From: Pseudomonadota bacterium
Lineage (GTDB): Bacteria > Pseudomonadota > Alphaproteobacteria > Rhizobiales > Xanthobacteraceae
Direction of reading: 5' to 3'
Assembly: GCA_021779635.1 (NCBI GenBank)
Contig: JAJYAH010000029.1
Span: forward strand, 1-20,720
Length of the DNA stretch: 20,720 bases
This document shows, piece by piece, positions 1-8,245 of this stretch (the first letter of the stretch is position 1; each line of letters opens with the position of its first letter). The translations under genes and the position numbers were made by a program. The notes under the pieces were generated by a model that worked only from the letters and a program-made list of their open reading frames with translations, did not search any database and had not been told where the DNA came from.

Positions 1-1
1 C

Positions 2-64
2 GACGACGTCAATCGTCACCCCGTCATCCACACATGGTCCTACAAGCTCGCCGAGGCCGCCTGA
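2..64 (+). CDS. C-terminal tail of an unidentified protein
   Basis: An open frame runs from the window edge to a TGA at 62-64 and encodes about 20 residues ending in HTWSYKLAEAA. The mix of residues (H, W, Y, K, P) looks like a real protein end. I do not recognise the family. Its stop lies about 30 bases before the point where RbbA-type homology suddenly begins, so it may belong to an element or gene that replaced the 5' part of the ABC gene. A transposase end is one possibility, but nothing here proves it. Confidence 0.3.
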   Translation, partial: DDVNRHPVIHTWSYKLAEAA

Positions 65-91
65 TATGATTCGAACCACGAAAACGCTGAC

Positions 92-2377
92 CTAGGGCTG
101 TGCTGCTCGCTGATTCATGATCCAGATTTGCTTATTCTGGATGAGCCCACCACCGGTGTCGACCCGCTCTCCCGCCGCCAGTTCTGGGAACTGATTGACC
201 GCATACGCGCCCGCCGGCCGGGCATGAGTGTCATCGTGGCGACAGCCTATATGGAGGAAGCCGAGCGTTTCGACTGGCTGGCGGCCATGAACTCCGGAAA
301 GGTGCTTGCGACCGGATCTCCGACGGAACTCAAGACGACCGCCGGCGCCGCCACGGTCGAGGAGGCTTTTATTGCACTGCTTCCGGAGCAGCAAGGCGGC
401 CACCACGGACTCCAGATACCGCCGCGCCGGATTTTCGACACCGCGCCCATTATCACGGCTCACGACCTGACCTGCCGCTTTGGCGATTTCACCGCCGTCG
501 ACCGGGTTAATTTCACCATCGAACGCGGCGAAATCTTCGGTTTTCTCGGCTCGAACGGTTGCGGCAAAACCTCCACCATGAAGATGCTGACAGGCTTGCT
601 GCCGCCTACCGCCGGCGAGGCACTGCTGTTCGGAAAGCCCCTCGATGCCGACGACATGAGTTCGCGCTACCGCGTCGGCTACATGTCGCAGTCGTTTTCC
701 CTCTATACCGAGCTCACGGTTCGTCAGAATCTCGATCTTCATGCGCGCATTTTTCATCTGCCGGCGAAAGAGGCGGCGTTGCGTATTGCCGAGCTGGTTC
801 GATATTTCGGTCTTGCGGATTATCTCAATCAGCGCACTTTGGATCTGCCATTGGGAATTCGTCAGCGGCTCTCGCTGGCGATCGCCATCGTCCATGAGCC
901 CGAGATTCTTATCCTGGACGAGCCGACCTCAGGTGTCGATCCGCTGGCGCGGGATCGTTTCTGGGAAGCGCTGATCGATCTTTCGCGCAACCAGGGCGTG
1001 ACGATTTTCGTTTCGACCCACTTCATGAATGAAGCTGAACGCTGCGATCGGATATCGCTGATGGATTCCGGCCGCGTGCTGGCGACAGGCACGCCAGCCG
1101 AACTCACCAAGGCCCGCAGAGCCACCACGCTGGAAGATGCCTTCATCAGTTATCTCGAGGCGGCCAATGGACCGCGGGCGCCCATCATCGATGTCCGGAG
1201 CAAATCAGGTCAACCTGGCCATCCGCTACGAAGCCCGGCAATCACGCGCTCCGTATTTAGCATGCAGCGCTTGTTGGCATATACGATCCGCGAGGCTCTG
1301 GAACTTCTGCGCGACCCGATTCGACTTGGATTCAGCTTGTTCGGCACGACGTTTCTGATGCTGGTGTTCGGCTTCGGCATTTCGACCGACGTCAACAATC
1401 TGTCGTTTGCGGTGCTGGATCGCGATCAGAGTCCCGAGAGCCGCGCCTATCTGGAGGAACTTCGGGGATCGAGCTATTTCTTGGAGAAGGCGCCGCTCAA
1501 CACCTATGCCGAGCTAGATAGTCGTCTCAAGAGCGGAAATATCTCGGCTGCGATCGAAATCCCACCCAACTTCGGCAGCGACATCAAGCGCCTGCGTCCC
1601 GCCTGGGTTAGCGCGCTGGTCGATGGCGCGATGCCGTTCAGGGCAGATACCATTCGCGGCTATCTGCAGGGCATGCATCAACTGTACCTGGCTGATCCAG
1701 CCGTGAAGACGACGGTGCCTGCCGCATCTCCGCCCGCCGATCTCGAAATCCGGTTCAAGTACAATCAGGACTTCGACAGCATCTATGCGATGGTGCCAGC
1801 AAACATGGCCTTGCTGCTCGCGCTTTTTCCGGCGATCTTGATGGCACTTGCCATCGTGCGGGAGAAGGAACTGGGGTCAATCACCAACCTGTACGTGACG
1901 CCCGTTAGCCGGGTGGAGTTTCTGCTCGGCAAGCAGCTCCCTTACGTCGCGGTGGCGATGGCAAACTTTACCTTGATGCTTCTGCTGGCGCTATTCGTCT
2001 TCCAGATTCCGCTGAAGGGAAGTTTTCCAGCATTGCTCTCGGGTGTTTTGATCTACGTGACGACGATGACCGGCTACGGCATGCTGATTTCAGCGTTCAC
2101 GAAAACCCAGATCGCGGCGCTGTTTGGCACTGCTATTTTGACGGTTCTGCCTGCGACGCAGTTCGCCGGTATGATGACGCCGGTTTCCTCGCTGGCCACC
2201 GAGGCTCAAATCATCGGCGACGGATTTCCCATGACCTATTTCGTGCCGATCAGCGTCGGCACTTTCACGAAAGGACTGGGGTTTGCGGACCTCAGCGGGG
2301 ACTTGCTGGCTCTCGCCGTCTTTGTGCCGATCCTGACCCTCATAAGCGTCCTGCTGCTTCGCAAACAGGAACGCTAG
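92..2377 (+). pseudogene. rbbA: RbbA-type ABC transporter, two ATPase domains fused to permease, 5'-truncated
   Basis: This is a fused ABC exporter subunit, ATPase-ATPase-ABC2 membrane domain, as in the ribosome-associated ATPase RbbA/YhiH. Homology starts abruptly at LGLCCSLIHDPDLLILDEP, just after the position where ATPase domain 1 should have its signature motif. Walker A and most of domain 1 (roughly 150 residues of a family usually near 900) are therefore missing. The frame is closed by TGA at 62-64, and the only early start is a TTG at 128 inside the Walker B strand. Domain 2 is complete: Walker A GSNGCGKTS, Walker B LILDEP, and a degenerate signature LPLGIRQRLSLA. The C-terminal part has an N-terminal membrane helix (LGFSLFGTTFLMLVFGFGIS), a periplasmic stretch, and several helices from about 1800 onward, including the REKELGSITNLYVTPVSR motif. 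It lies 12 bp before the partner permease. A shortened product from TTG-128 cannot be excluded, but it would lack a working first ATPase site. Confidence 0.8.
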
Positions 2378-2389
2378 AGGTCTGCAACG

Positions 2390-3514
2390 ATGCAAAAGGC
2401 CGCAAACATCTACTGGCTGGGCGTCAAGGAATTGCGCAGTTTCCTGCACGATTTCGTGTTGCTGGGATTGGTCGCTTATTCATTTTCGTTGGCTATCATC
2501 GTGCAGGCACGGAGCAATTCGCAGGAGCTTCATAATGCCTCGATTGCCATTGTCGACGAGGACCATTCGGAGCTTTCCCGCCGAATCGCGCATGCTTTCT
2601 TTCCGCCGCTGTTCCAATTGCCGCAACTGATCGCCGAGCGAGATATCATTCCTTCAATGAACAGCGGAAGATTCACCTTTGTGATAGATATACCGCCAGA
2701 CTTCGAACGGTATGTTCTGGCAGGATACCAGCCCGGGCTTCAGATCAATGTCGATGCGACCGCGATGATCCAGGCTGGGCTTGGTTCCGGATATGCGCAG
2801 CAGATCATCACCACCGAGATAGCGGACTTCCTCTCCCATGCCGAGGGTGTACCGCTGTCGTCGGTGAATCTCGATGTCAGAATTGCGTTCAATCCGAACC
2901 TGACGACTGCTTGGTTTATCAGCGTGATGGGGATCATCAACAACATCACCATGCTCGCCATTATTCTTGCCGGCGCGGCGGTCGTCCGGGAGCGCGAGCA
3001 CGGAACCATGGATCATCTCCTGGTCATGCCGCTGACGCCGTTCGAGATCGCGTTGTCCAAGGTGTGGGCGAACGGGCTGGTGATCGCAATAGCCGTGGCT
3101 CTTAGCCTCTATTTTGTGCTGCGTCTGATGCTTGGAGTACCTGTCGCAGGATCGATACCGCTGTTCATGGTCGGCGTCGGAATCTACTTGTTCTTCGCGA
3201 CCGCGATCGGACTCTTTTTAGGCACAGTCGCGCGGTCGATGCCGCAACTCGGGTTGTTATACATGCTCGTCTTTCTGCCCATGAACATGCTTTCAGGCAG
3301 CAATACGCCGCTTGAGAGCATGCCGCCCTGGCTTGCGACAGTCATGCAGGCGTCGCCATCGACGCATTTCGTCGCTTTCGCGCAGTCGATTCTCTATCGC
3401 GGTGCCGGACTGGACGTGGTGTGGCCGCAATTCCTTGCGGTCGCCGTGATCGGGGCCTTGTTCTTCGGGCTGGCGATCCTGCGTTTTCGCTCTGCCGTCG
3501 CGCAGGCGACGTGA
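2390..3514 (+). CDS. yhhJ: ABC-2 type permease, YhhJ-like partner of RbbA
   Basis: A 374-residue inner-membrane permease of the ABC-2 family. One N-terminal helix (about residues 20-40) is followed by a periplasmic domain of about 130 residues, then five helices in the C-terminal half. The conserved cytoplasmic motif EREHGTMDHLLVMPLTPFE is present near residue 205. The start is ATG 2390, preceded by AGAGGT and 12 bp after the rbbA-like stop, so the two were one operon. In relatives the set is HlyD-type adaptor, RbbA, YhhJ. The adaptor is absent here and the ATPase is truncated, so this intact permease may have lost its energy source. The substrate is unknown. Confidence 0.85.
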   Translation: MQKAANIYWLGVKELRSFLHDFVLLGLVAYSFSLAIIVQARSNSQELHNASIAIVDEDHSELSRRIAHAFFPPLFQLPQLIAERDIIPSMNSGRFTFVIDIPPDFERYVLAGYQPGLQINVDATAMIQAGLGSGYAQQIITTEIADFLSHAEGVPLSSVNLDVRIAFNPNLTTAWFISVMGIINNITMLAIILAGAAVVREREHGTMDHLLVMPLTPFEIALSKVWANGLVIAIAVALSLYFVLRLMLGVPVAGSIPLFMVGVGIYLFFATAIGLFLGTVARSMPQLGLLYMLVFLPMNMLSGSNTPLESMPPWLATVMQASPSTHFVAFAQSILYRGAGLDVVWPQFLAVAVIGALFFGLAILRFRSAVAQAT

Positions 3515-3532
3515 AAGAAAAGATGCTCGGCG

Positions 3533-3718
3533 TCAGGCGGTCCAGCCGCCGCGCCGCACGCGATCACGCCAGAACGGCAGACCGGTTAGATAGGCGTTCC
3601 AGTGAATGTGCCGTTGCAGGCGCGACGCTTGCCCGGCGAGGAGTGACGCGAAGCCACACGGTCCATGAACTCTAAGGCGTGCGGCGGGTAGATTGCGGCT
3701 TTGGAGCGCAAGTCTCTC
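3533..3718 (-). pseudogene. Coding-like C-terminal remnant of an unidentified protein
   Basis: On the minus strand an open frame of about 60 codons ends with TGA at 3533-3535. Its tail reads RLQRHIHWNAYLTGLPFW followed by RDRVRRGGWTA, a residue mix (W, H, Y, F, N) that is unlike the Arg/Ala/Ser-rich shadow frames in GC-rich DNA. No ATG, GTG or TTG was seen in the frame before the upstream stop at 3719-3721, so no complete gene is present. It may be the 3' end of a decayed gene. I do not recognise the family. Confidence 0.3.
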
Positions 3719-3723
3719 TCAGG

Positions 3724-4026
3724 CTACCGCGATGACTTTCTGACCTCTTGCGCCATTTCCAGGCACGTTAGCAATTCGACATAGCTCGGAGTGCCGTCCG
3801 CGCTGGTTGCCTCGAGACAAACGGCTCTATCGTGGAGATCAAATTGAGTCCATTGCGGTTGAAGTTGATCACGCGCGTCGGCTTCATCCGTGGCGCATCG
3901 TTTCTCGACGGCCTGCGAGCCGCCTTCGGCCCGACACTCCCGTATGATGTCGAATTTTGGCAGGCTATCTGCCATTTTGACGGGAGAAAAGGAAGCAAGA
4001 ATTACAATCGGAAGGTGCACTAACAT
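3724..4026 (-). CDS. Small secreted Cys-containing protein (SYVELLTCLEM family)
   Basis: A 100-residue protein with a short hydrophobic N-terminus (MLVHLPIVILASFSP) that could act as a signal peptide. The mature part has four cysteines (in REC, KRC, AVC, LTC), which would suit two periplasmic disulfides. The ending PSYVELLTCLEMA matches my memory of a family of small uncharacterised exported proteins in Bradyrhizobium and Rhodopseudomonas; no function is known to me. ATG 4026 is supported by GGAGAA seven bases upstream on the minus strand. It is transcribed away from the cytochrome-like gene. The perfect half-site box at 4098-4111 lies 72 bp upstream of its start, so low-oxygen induction is likely. 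Confidence 0.65.
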   Translation of the reverse strand: MLVHLPIVILASFSPVKMADSLPKFDIIRECRAEGGSQAVEKRCATDEADARDQLQPQWTQFDLHDRAVCLEATSADGTPSYVELLTCLEMAQEVRKSSR

Positions 4027-4097
4027 ATCTTTTCTCCGTGGAGGCTCTCGTTATTTCTGGATTGTAGCTAATCTTTCACGCGAACTCCGCTGTGATA

Positions 4098-4111
4098 TTG
4101 ATCGGCGTCAA
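4098..4111. promoter_or_regulatory. FixK/FNR-like box (TTGAT-CGGC-GTCAA)
   Basis: TTGATCGGCGTCAA fits TTGA-N6-TCAA with matching inner bases. It lies between the divergent small secreted protein (start 4026, -) and the cytochrome-like gene (start 4245, +). Placing the box centre at -41.5 gives a minus-strand transcript start near 4063 and a leader of about 37 bases, which suits the minus gene better than the plus gene (141 bp away). Confidence 0.65.
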
Positions 4112-4148
4112 GTGCAGCCGCCTGCGCGAAATGTTCTCGGTGGCGACC

Positions 4149-4190
4149 TTGATCGAGCGCAAGGCGCCTGCCGGTCGCAGGTACTAATTT
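4149..4190 (+). promoter_or_regulatory. Second FixK-like box with -10 region for the cytochrome-like gene
   Basis: TTGATCGAGCGCAA at 4149-4162 fits the relaxed FixK2 pattern TTG(A/C)-N6-(T/G)CAA. About 32 bp downstream of its centre is the AT-rich TACTAATTT (4182-4190), a fair -10 element. This predicts a transcript start near 4197 and a 48-base leader to the GTG at 4245. The local CCTGC/GCAGG hairpin before the T-run (4167-4194) could be mistaken for a terminator, but its T-run is detached from the stem. Confidence 0.5.
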
Positions 4191-4244
4191 TTTTAAAAAT
4201 CGGATCCAGTGAGCGACGCCAGTGCCCAACGATCGGAGTTCTTG

Positions 4245-4715
4245 GTGAAATTGAAACGATATATCGTAGTGCTGCTGACGGCGTTCTGGTTGACGCCCCT
4301 TGCCATGGCCCAATCCGGGATGAATTTGCCCTCAACTGAGCAATATGTGCCCCGGCTGGGCGATATCATGAACACAATCCAGCAGCGGCACATGAAATTG
4401 TGGTTCGCGGGCAAGGCTCGAAATTGGGAGCTCGCGGCCTACGAACTTCGCCAGCTCGAATCGGGTCTAATGGAAGCGGCGACGCTTTATTCGGGTATTC
4501 CGGCGACGAACGTGACGAGGTTGGGAGAGCCCGCTCAGTCGGTTGCCAATGCGATCGAGGCAAAGGATAGCCGACGTTTTGCGAAAGCGGTCAGCGAGTT
4601 CACTGATGGATGCAACGCCTGCCATCAATCGATCGGACGTGGCTTCATTATCATTCAGATGCCGACGGTGTCGCCGTTCAGTGATCAGGTGTTTCCGTCG
4701 CAGGCCAAGCCATAG
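4245..4715 (+). CDS. Periplasmic c-type cytochrome-like protein with one CNACH haem motif
   Basis: A 156-residue exported protein. GTG 4245 is chosen over GTG 4209 because GGAG lies seven bases before it and it gives a clean signal peptide (MKLKRYIVVLLTAFWLTPLAMA, cleaved after AMA). The mature part looks helical (QQRHMKLWFAGKARNWELA, then YELRQLESGLMEAATLY). It carries a single CxxCH haem-attachment motif, CNACHQSIGR, near residue 120, with a short tail. The shape recalls helical-bundle cytochromes, but the haem motif is not at the extreme C-terminus as in cytochrome c', and I cannot name the axial ligand. Two FixK-like boxes upstream suggest a role in low-oxygen respiration or gas sensing; that role is inferred. 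Confidence 0.75.
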   Translation: MKLKRYIVVLLTAFWLTPLAMAQSGMNLPSTEQYVPRLGDIMNTIQQRHMKLWFAGKARNWELAAYELRQLESGLMEAATLYSGIPATNVTRLGEPAQSVANAIEAKDSRRFAKAVSEFTDGCNACHQSIGRGFIIIQMPTVSPFSDQVFPSQAKP

Positions 4716-4754
4716 ACGCCGCGTGGCACCCGTTCAATGGCAAGGGAGCGGTAG

Positions 4755-5490
4755 ATGGAAGCTCAACTGGAACATAGTCACACGAAAGAGGCGATATAGG
4801 CCCGGCTCGCGCGAGACCTCAGCACAAGTTATCTCCGTGACTGGATCTACGGGGGGATTGATGGCGTCGTGACCACTTTTGCGTTGGTTGCAAGTGTCGT
4901 CGGCGCTGATCTATTTTCAAAGGTCGTCCTTGTGATTGGGCTTGCGAATCTCGTCGCCGACGGATTCGTGATGGGCGGCGGGCAATTACAGCGGGACGCA
5001 GGCAGAACGGGATCATTGTGACCGCCGGCTGGCGGTCGAGCGTAAGCACATCACCGTTGTTCCGGATGGCGAGCGGGAGGAAATCAGGCAGATATTCGGC
5101 GGCAAGGGCTTCTCGGGCCCCAACCTGGAGGCAATCGTCGATGTGATCACAGCGGACGAATTGCGCTGGGCAAAGACGATGGTGACCGAGGAATACGGTC
5201 TTGCTCCGACCCCAAGGTCTCCTGCATTGGCGGCGCTCTGCACGTTTGCTGCGTTCGCCTTGTGCGGCTTGGTTCCGCTTGTGACCTATCTCGGGGCAGG
5301 CGGGCTCGTACCATGTGTTATCGCAACCGCCGTGGTCTTCTTCGCGATCGGAGCTGTCAAGAGCCGCTGGTCTCTGACGAAGTGGTGGCGATCAGGATTT
5401 GGAACATTCTGCATCGGCATGGTCGCCGCCGCGCTGGCCTTTTGGGTCGGTTTCGGCTCTCGAACGCTCTTCCATCTATCTGCGGGCTGA
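4755..5490 (+). pseudogene. VIT1/CCC1-family transporter, broken by nonsense and frameshift
   Basis: The three pieces read in order as a VIT1/CCC1-family membrane protein (iron/manganese transport in known members). ATG 4755 follows AAGGGAG. Codon 15 is TAG (4797-4799). Reading on in the same frame gives SYLRDWIYGGIDGVVTTFAL and a first helix pair, then DGFVM at 4971. At 4971-4976 the sequence has ATGGGC where ATGGCG would restore the family motif MAAGNYSGTQAERD, so one extra G shifts the frame. The rest, up to TGA 5488-5490, is intact: soluble domain RKHITVVPDGEREEIRQIF, EEYGLAPTP, then three helices. Both lesions would have to be removed for a full protein of about 245 residues. A GTG at 5143 could start only the last 115 residues. 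Confidence 0.85.
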
Positions 5491-5540
5491 AGGTGATCCG
5501 CGTGTATTGGCGCATGACGCGGCGATCGAAGCGCATCATT

Positions 5541-6734
5541 TCATTTTCCGTTTTCTTCTGTCAAATGCCAGGTGTGCCGTGCAATCATCAGATCTTCATT
5601 CGTTGGAATGACCCAGGCGGAAGTTCTGCTTGCAGCCGTTGTGATCATGGCAGCGCCGGCGGTATTCGCCGCGCCGTCTAAATCGATGCCGAGCCAGCCA
5701 GCCTGTTCGCACACGCGACGACGAATTTCGGGAGCGTGCTCACCGATGCCCGCGGTGAAGACGAGTGCGTCCAGCCCGCCAAGGCTGGCGGCCAGCGAGC
5801 CCAACTCCCGCCCGATCCGGTAGACGAATAAGGCAACGGCACTCGCGGCGAGCGGATCGTCGCTGGCCAGCAGCGTCCGCATGTCGTCGCTGACGCCGGA
5901 TACGCCCAGCAAGCCCGACGAATGATAGAGCAGGTCGCTCAAGGCCTGCGGCGCCATGCCCTTCTCCTGTATCAAATAGAGAACGACGCCCGGGTCGAGG
6001 TTGCCGCACCGGCTGCCCATAGGGAGGCCGTCCAGTGCGGTGAACCCCATGGTCGTTGCCAGGCTCTGGCGCCGATGCATCGCGCACATACTGGCTCCGC
6101 TGCCGAGATGGGCAACCACGACACGACCATTGGCAGCGATTGGGCCGAGCACGTCAGGAAGCACGCCGGCAATATACTCATAGGACAGGCCGTGAAATCC
6201 ATAGCGCCGGACGCCTTGGGCTGTGATTGCGCGCGGCAACGCGTAAGCCGCGGCGACCTCCGGCTGGGTATGGTGAAAGGCGGTATCAAAACACGCGACC
6301 TGCGCCAAATCGGGGTAAAGTTTCGAGATGGCGGTGATAGCGGCCAGATTATGCGGCTGATGAAGCGGTGCCAGGGGAATGAGGCGGCGCATTTCGTCAA
6401 TTACCGATGAATTGATGCGGACCGGGGCGGCAAGCGCGGATCCACCATGCACCACGCGATGGCCGGCTGCGATCAAGCGGTTATTCGCAAATTGGCGCTC
6501 CACCCAACTCAGGAGCGCGGCGAGTGCATCTTCATGGGTAGTGGTTTCTGCCAAATACTGATCGACCAGAGATTTCCCCGAGGCGTCCTTTGCGAGGAAA
6601 TGCACGCGATGCCCGATGCCGTCGAACTCGCCGTCGCAGATAAGGCCGTTGAGTCCCGGTCGCATATGCCCTTCAAAGAGCGAGAACTTGATGCTGGATG
6701 AGCCGGCATTCAGGACGAGGATTATATCGCTCAT
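5541..6734 (-). CDS. ackA: Acetate kinase
   Basis: Converts acetyl phosphate plus ADP to acetate plus ATP in the cytoplasm. At 397 residues it is full length. Family motifs are all present: NAGSSSIKF at the N-terminus (nucleotide and metal), HRVVHGG, ACFDTAFH with the catalytic Asp, RRYGFHGLSYEYI, HLGSGASM (phosphate loop), GSRCGNLDPGVV with the active-site Arg, FTAGIGEHA, and PTNEDLMIARHT with the metal-binding Glu. The start ATG overlaps the stop of the MaoC-Pta gene by ATGA (6731-6734), so translation is probably coupled. It is the last gene of the xfp operon and converges on the VIT pseudogene 50 bp away. Confidence 0.97.
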   Translation of the reverse strand: MSDIILVLNAGSSSIKFSLFEGHMRPGLNGLICDGEFDGIGHRVHFLAKDASGKSLVDQYLAETTTHEDALAALLSWVERQFANNRLIAAGHRVVHGGSALAAPVRINSSVIDEMRRLIPLAPLHQPHNLAAITAISKLYPDLAQVACFDTAFHHTQPEVAAAYALPRAITAQGVRRYGFHGLSYEYIAGVLPDVLGPIAANGRVVVAHLGSGASMCAMHRRQSLATTMGFTALDGLPMGSRCGNLDPGVVLYLIQEKGMAPQALSDLLYHSSGLLGVSGVSDDMRTLLASDDPLAASAVALFVYRIGRELGSLAASLGGLDALVFTAGIGEHAPEIRRRVCEQAGWLGIDLDGAANTAGAAMITTAASRTSAWVIPTNEDLMIARHTWHLTEENGK

Positions 6735-8125
6735 GATGCTGCCCCGGTCTTATGGCGCGCGAGCAGCAACGCGATGGCGCATGAGCCCAGTCGCGCAAGG
6801 GTCTTGTCCGAGCGGCTGGTTAAAATAATCGGTACGTGGGCGCCGAGCACAATGCCGGCGACCTCGGCGTCCGCCAGATATTCAAGCTGTTTTGCGAGCA
6901 TGTTGCCGGCTTCGAGGTCCGGCACGACAAAGATGTCGGCGCGGCCAGCGACGGGAGAAACGATCCCCTTCGTCTTGGCCGCTTCCGCCGAGACAGCGTT
7001 GTCGAAGGCGAGTGGACCGTCCAGGATGCCGCCCGTGATCTGCCCCCGGTCGGCCATCTTGCAAAGGGCCGCCGCATCAAGCGTCGAGCGAATGTTCTCC
7101 GTAACCGTTTCGACGGCCGAGAGGATTGCCACCCTTGGTTCCGGGATGCCGAGGGAATGCGCCAATTCGATCGCGTTCTGGACGATATCGCGCTTATCGG
7201 CCAGCGTTGGATAGATATTGATCGCGGCATCCGTGACAAAGAGCGGCCTCGGGTAACCGGGCGCATCAATCGCGAAGACGTGGCTGATGCGTCTGGCAGT
7301 TCGCAAGCCAAGATCGCGATCAACGACGGCACGCATCAGCTCGTCGGTGTGGAGCGAGCCCTTCATCAACGCCTCGACTTTGCCGGCGCGAGCCATAGCG
7401 ACGGCTCGTGCGGCAGCAGCCGCGCTATGTTCCGTCGAAACGATTTCGTAAGGCGAGAGATCGACCCCTGCCAGGCTGGCCGCGGTACGAATTTTGGTTT
7501 CCGGGCCAACCAGGATCGGCACGATGAGTTTGGCGCGAGCTGCTTCGACGGCGCCGAGCAGAGAGGTTGTGTCGACCGGGTGGACGACCGCTGTCGTGAT
7601 CGGGGCAAGACCTCGTGTCATCGCAATTAGGGTTTCGTAACGCCGCCCTTTCTGCCGCAATTCGATTTCGGGAAGAAGAACGCGTGGCCGCCAGATCTTG
7701 TCGGTCGGGGCGATAACTTCCGATGTGCCGGAAACGACCTCCTCGCCACGCTGGTTTGATACATGGCATTCAAGGAGGATGCGATGCGTTTCTTCAGTCT
7801 TCTCCATCACCTTCACTATCACGGTGATGGTGTCGCCCAAGGCTACCGGCCGAAGGAAATGCAGGGACTGATCGGTGTAAACGGTTCCCGGGCCCGGCAG
7901 CTGCGTTCCAAGTACCGTGGAGATCAATGCCGCGCCCCACATGCCATGCGCGACCATCTTGTGGAAGACGTCGCTCTTGGCAACGGTGTAGTCCATGTGG
8001 GCCGGGTTGACGTCGCCGGACATGATCGCAAATACTTCAATGTCCTTATAGGTGAGCGTCCGGACGAGACTAGCGGTGTCACCCAGCTTGATCTCGTCGA
8101 ACGTCCGATTTTCTATCCGCTCCAT
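6731..8125 (-). CDS. Bifunctional MaoC-like hydratase / phosphate acetyltransferase
   Basis: A 464-residue fusion. Residues 1 to about 140 form a MaoC hot-dog domain with the hydratase-2 type motif GDVNPAHMD (active Asp and His). Residues about 165-460 form a phosphotransacetylase (PTA/PTB) domain containing MKGSLHTDELMRAV, GYPRPLFVTDAAINIYP, GGILDGPLAFDNAVS and ADIFVVPDLEAGNMLAKQL. The second domain should interconvert acetyl-CoA and acetyl phosphate; the acyl-chain preference (acetyl or butyryl) cannot be read from sequence. What the hydratase half acts on is unknown. ATG 8125 is chosen over an upstream ATG (8146) because GGAGG sits seven bases before it. It is the middle gene of xfp-(this)-ackA, 120 bp after xfp. 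Confidence 0.93.
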   Translation of the reverse strand: MERIENRTFDEIKLGDTASLVRTLTYKDIEVFAIMSGDVNPAHMDYTVAKSDVFHKMVAHGMWGAALISTVLGTQLPGPGTVYTDQSLHFLRPVALGDTITVIVKVMEKTEETHRILLECHVSNQRGEEVVSGTSEVIAPTDKIWRPRVLLPEIELRQKGRRYETLIAMTRGLAPITTAVVHPVDTTSLLGAVEAARAKLIVPILVGPETKIRTAASLAGVDLSPYEIVSTEHSAAAAARAVAMARAGKVEALMKGSLHTDELMRAVVDRDLGLRTARRISHVFAIDAPGYPRPLFVTDAAINIYPTLADKRDIVQNAIELAHSLGIPEPRVAILSAVETVTENIRSTLDAAALCKMADRGQITGGILDGPLAFDNAVSAEAAKTKGIVSPVAGRADIFVVPDLEAGNMLAKQLEYLADAEVAGIVLGAHVPIILTSRSDKTLARLGSCAIALLLARHKTGAAS

Positions 8126-8245
8126 TAACCCCTCCAGCCCGACCAATGTTGAGCCCGTGAAGTGACCTGCGCCGACCTATTCGATTTTCTAGGGGAGTGC
8201 CTGGTGCAGCGTCGGTGACTATTAGACTGCCAGATTGGCGGTTCC

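Noticed and set aside
92..895. Long minus-strand open frame opposite the ABC gene
   Set aside because: It is Arg/Gly/His-rich and lies antisense to clearly conserved ATPase motifs, so it is a shadow of the plus-strand gene.
4167..4194. Rho-independent terminator (CCTGC/GCAGG stem followed by a T-run)
   Set aside because: The stem is only five pairs and the T-run starts six bases after it; the AT-rich part fits better as a -10 element for the cytochrome-like gene.
5143..5490. Separate small membrane protein gene
   Set aside because: Its sequence is the C-terminal half of the VIT1/CCC1 protein whose upstream part lies just before it in other frames.
6836..7630. 264-codon plus-strand frame opposite the MaoC-Pta gene
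   Set aside because: It is antisense to a well-recognised phosphotransacetylase domain and has no ribosome site or family resemblance.
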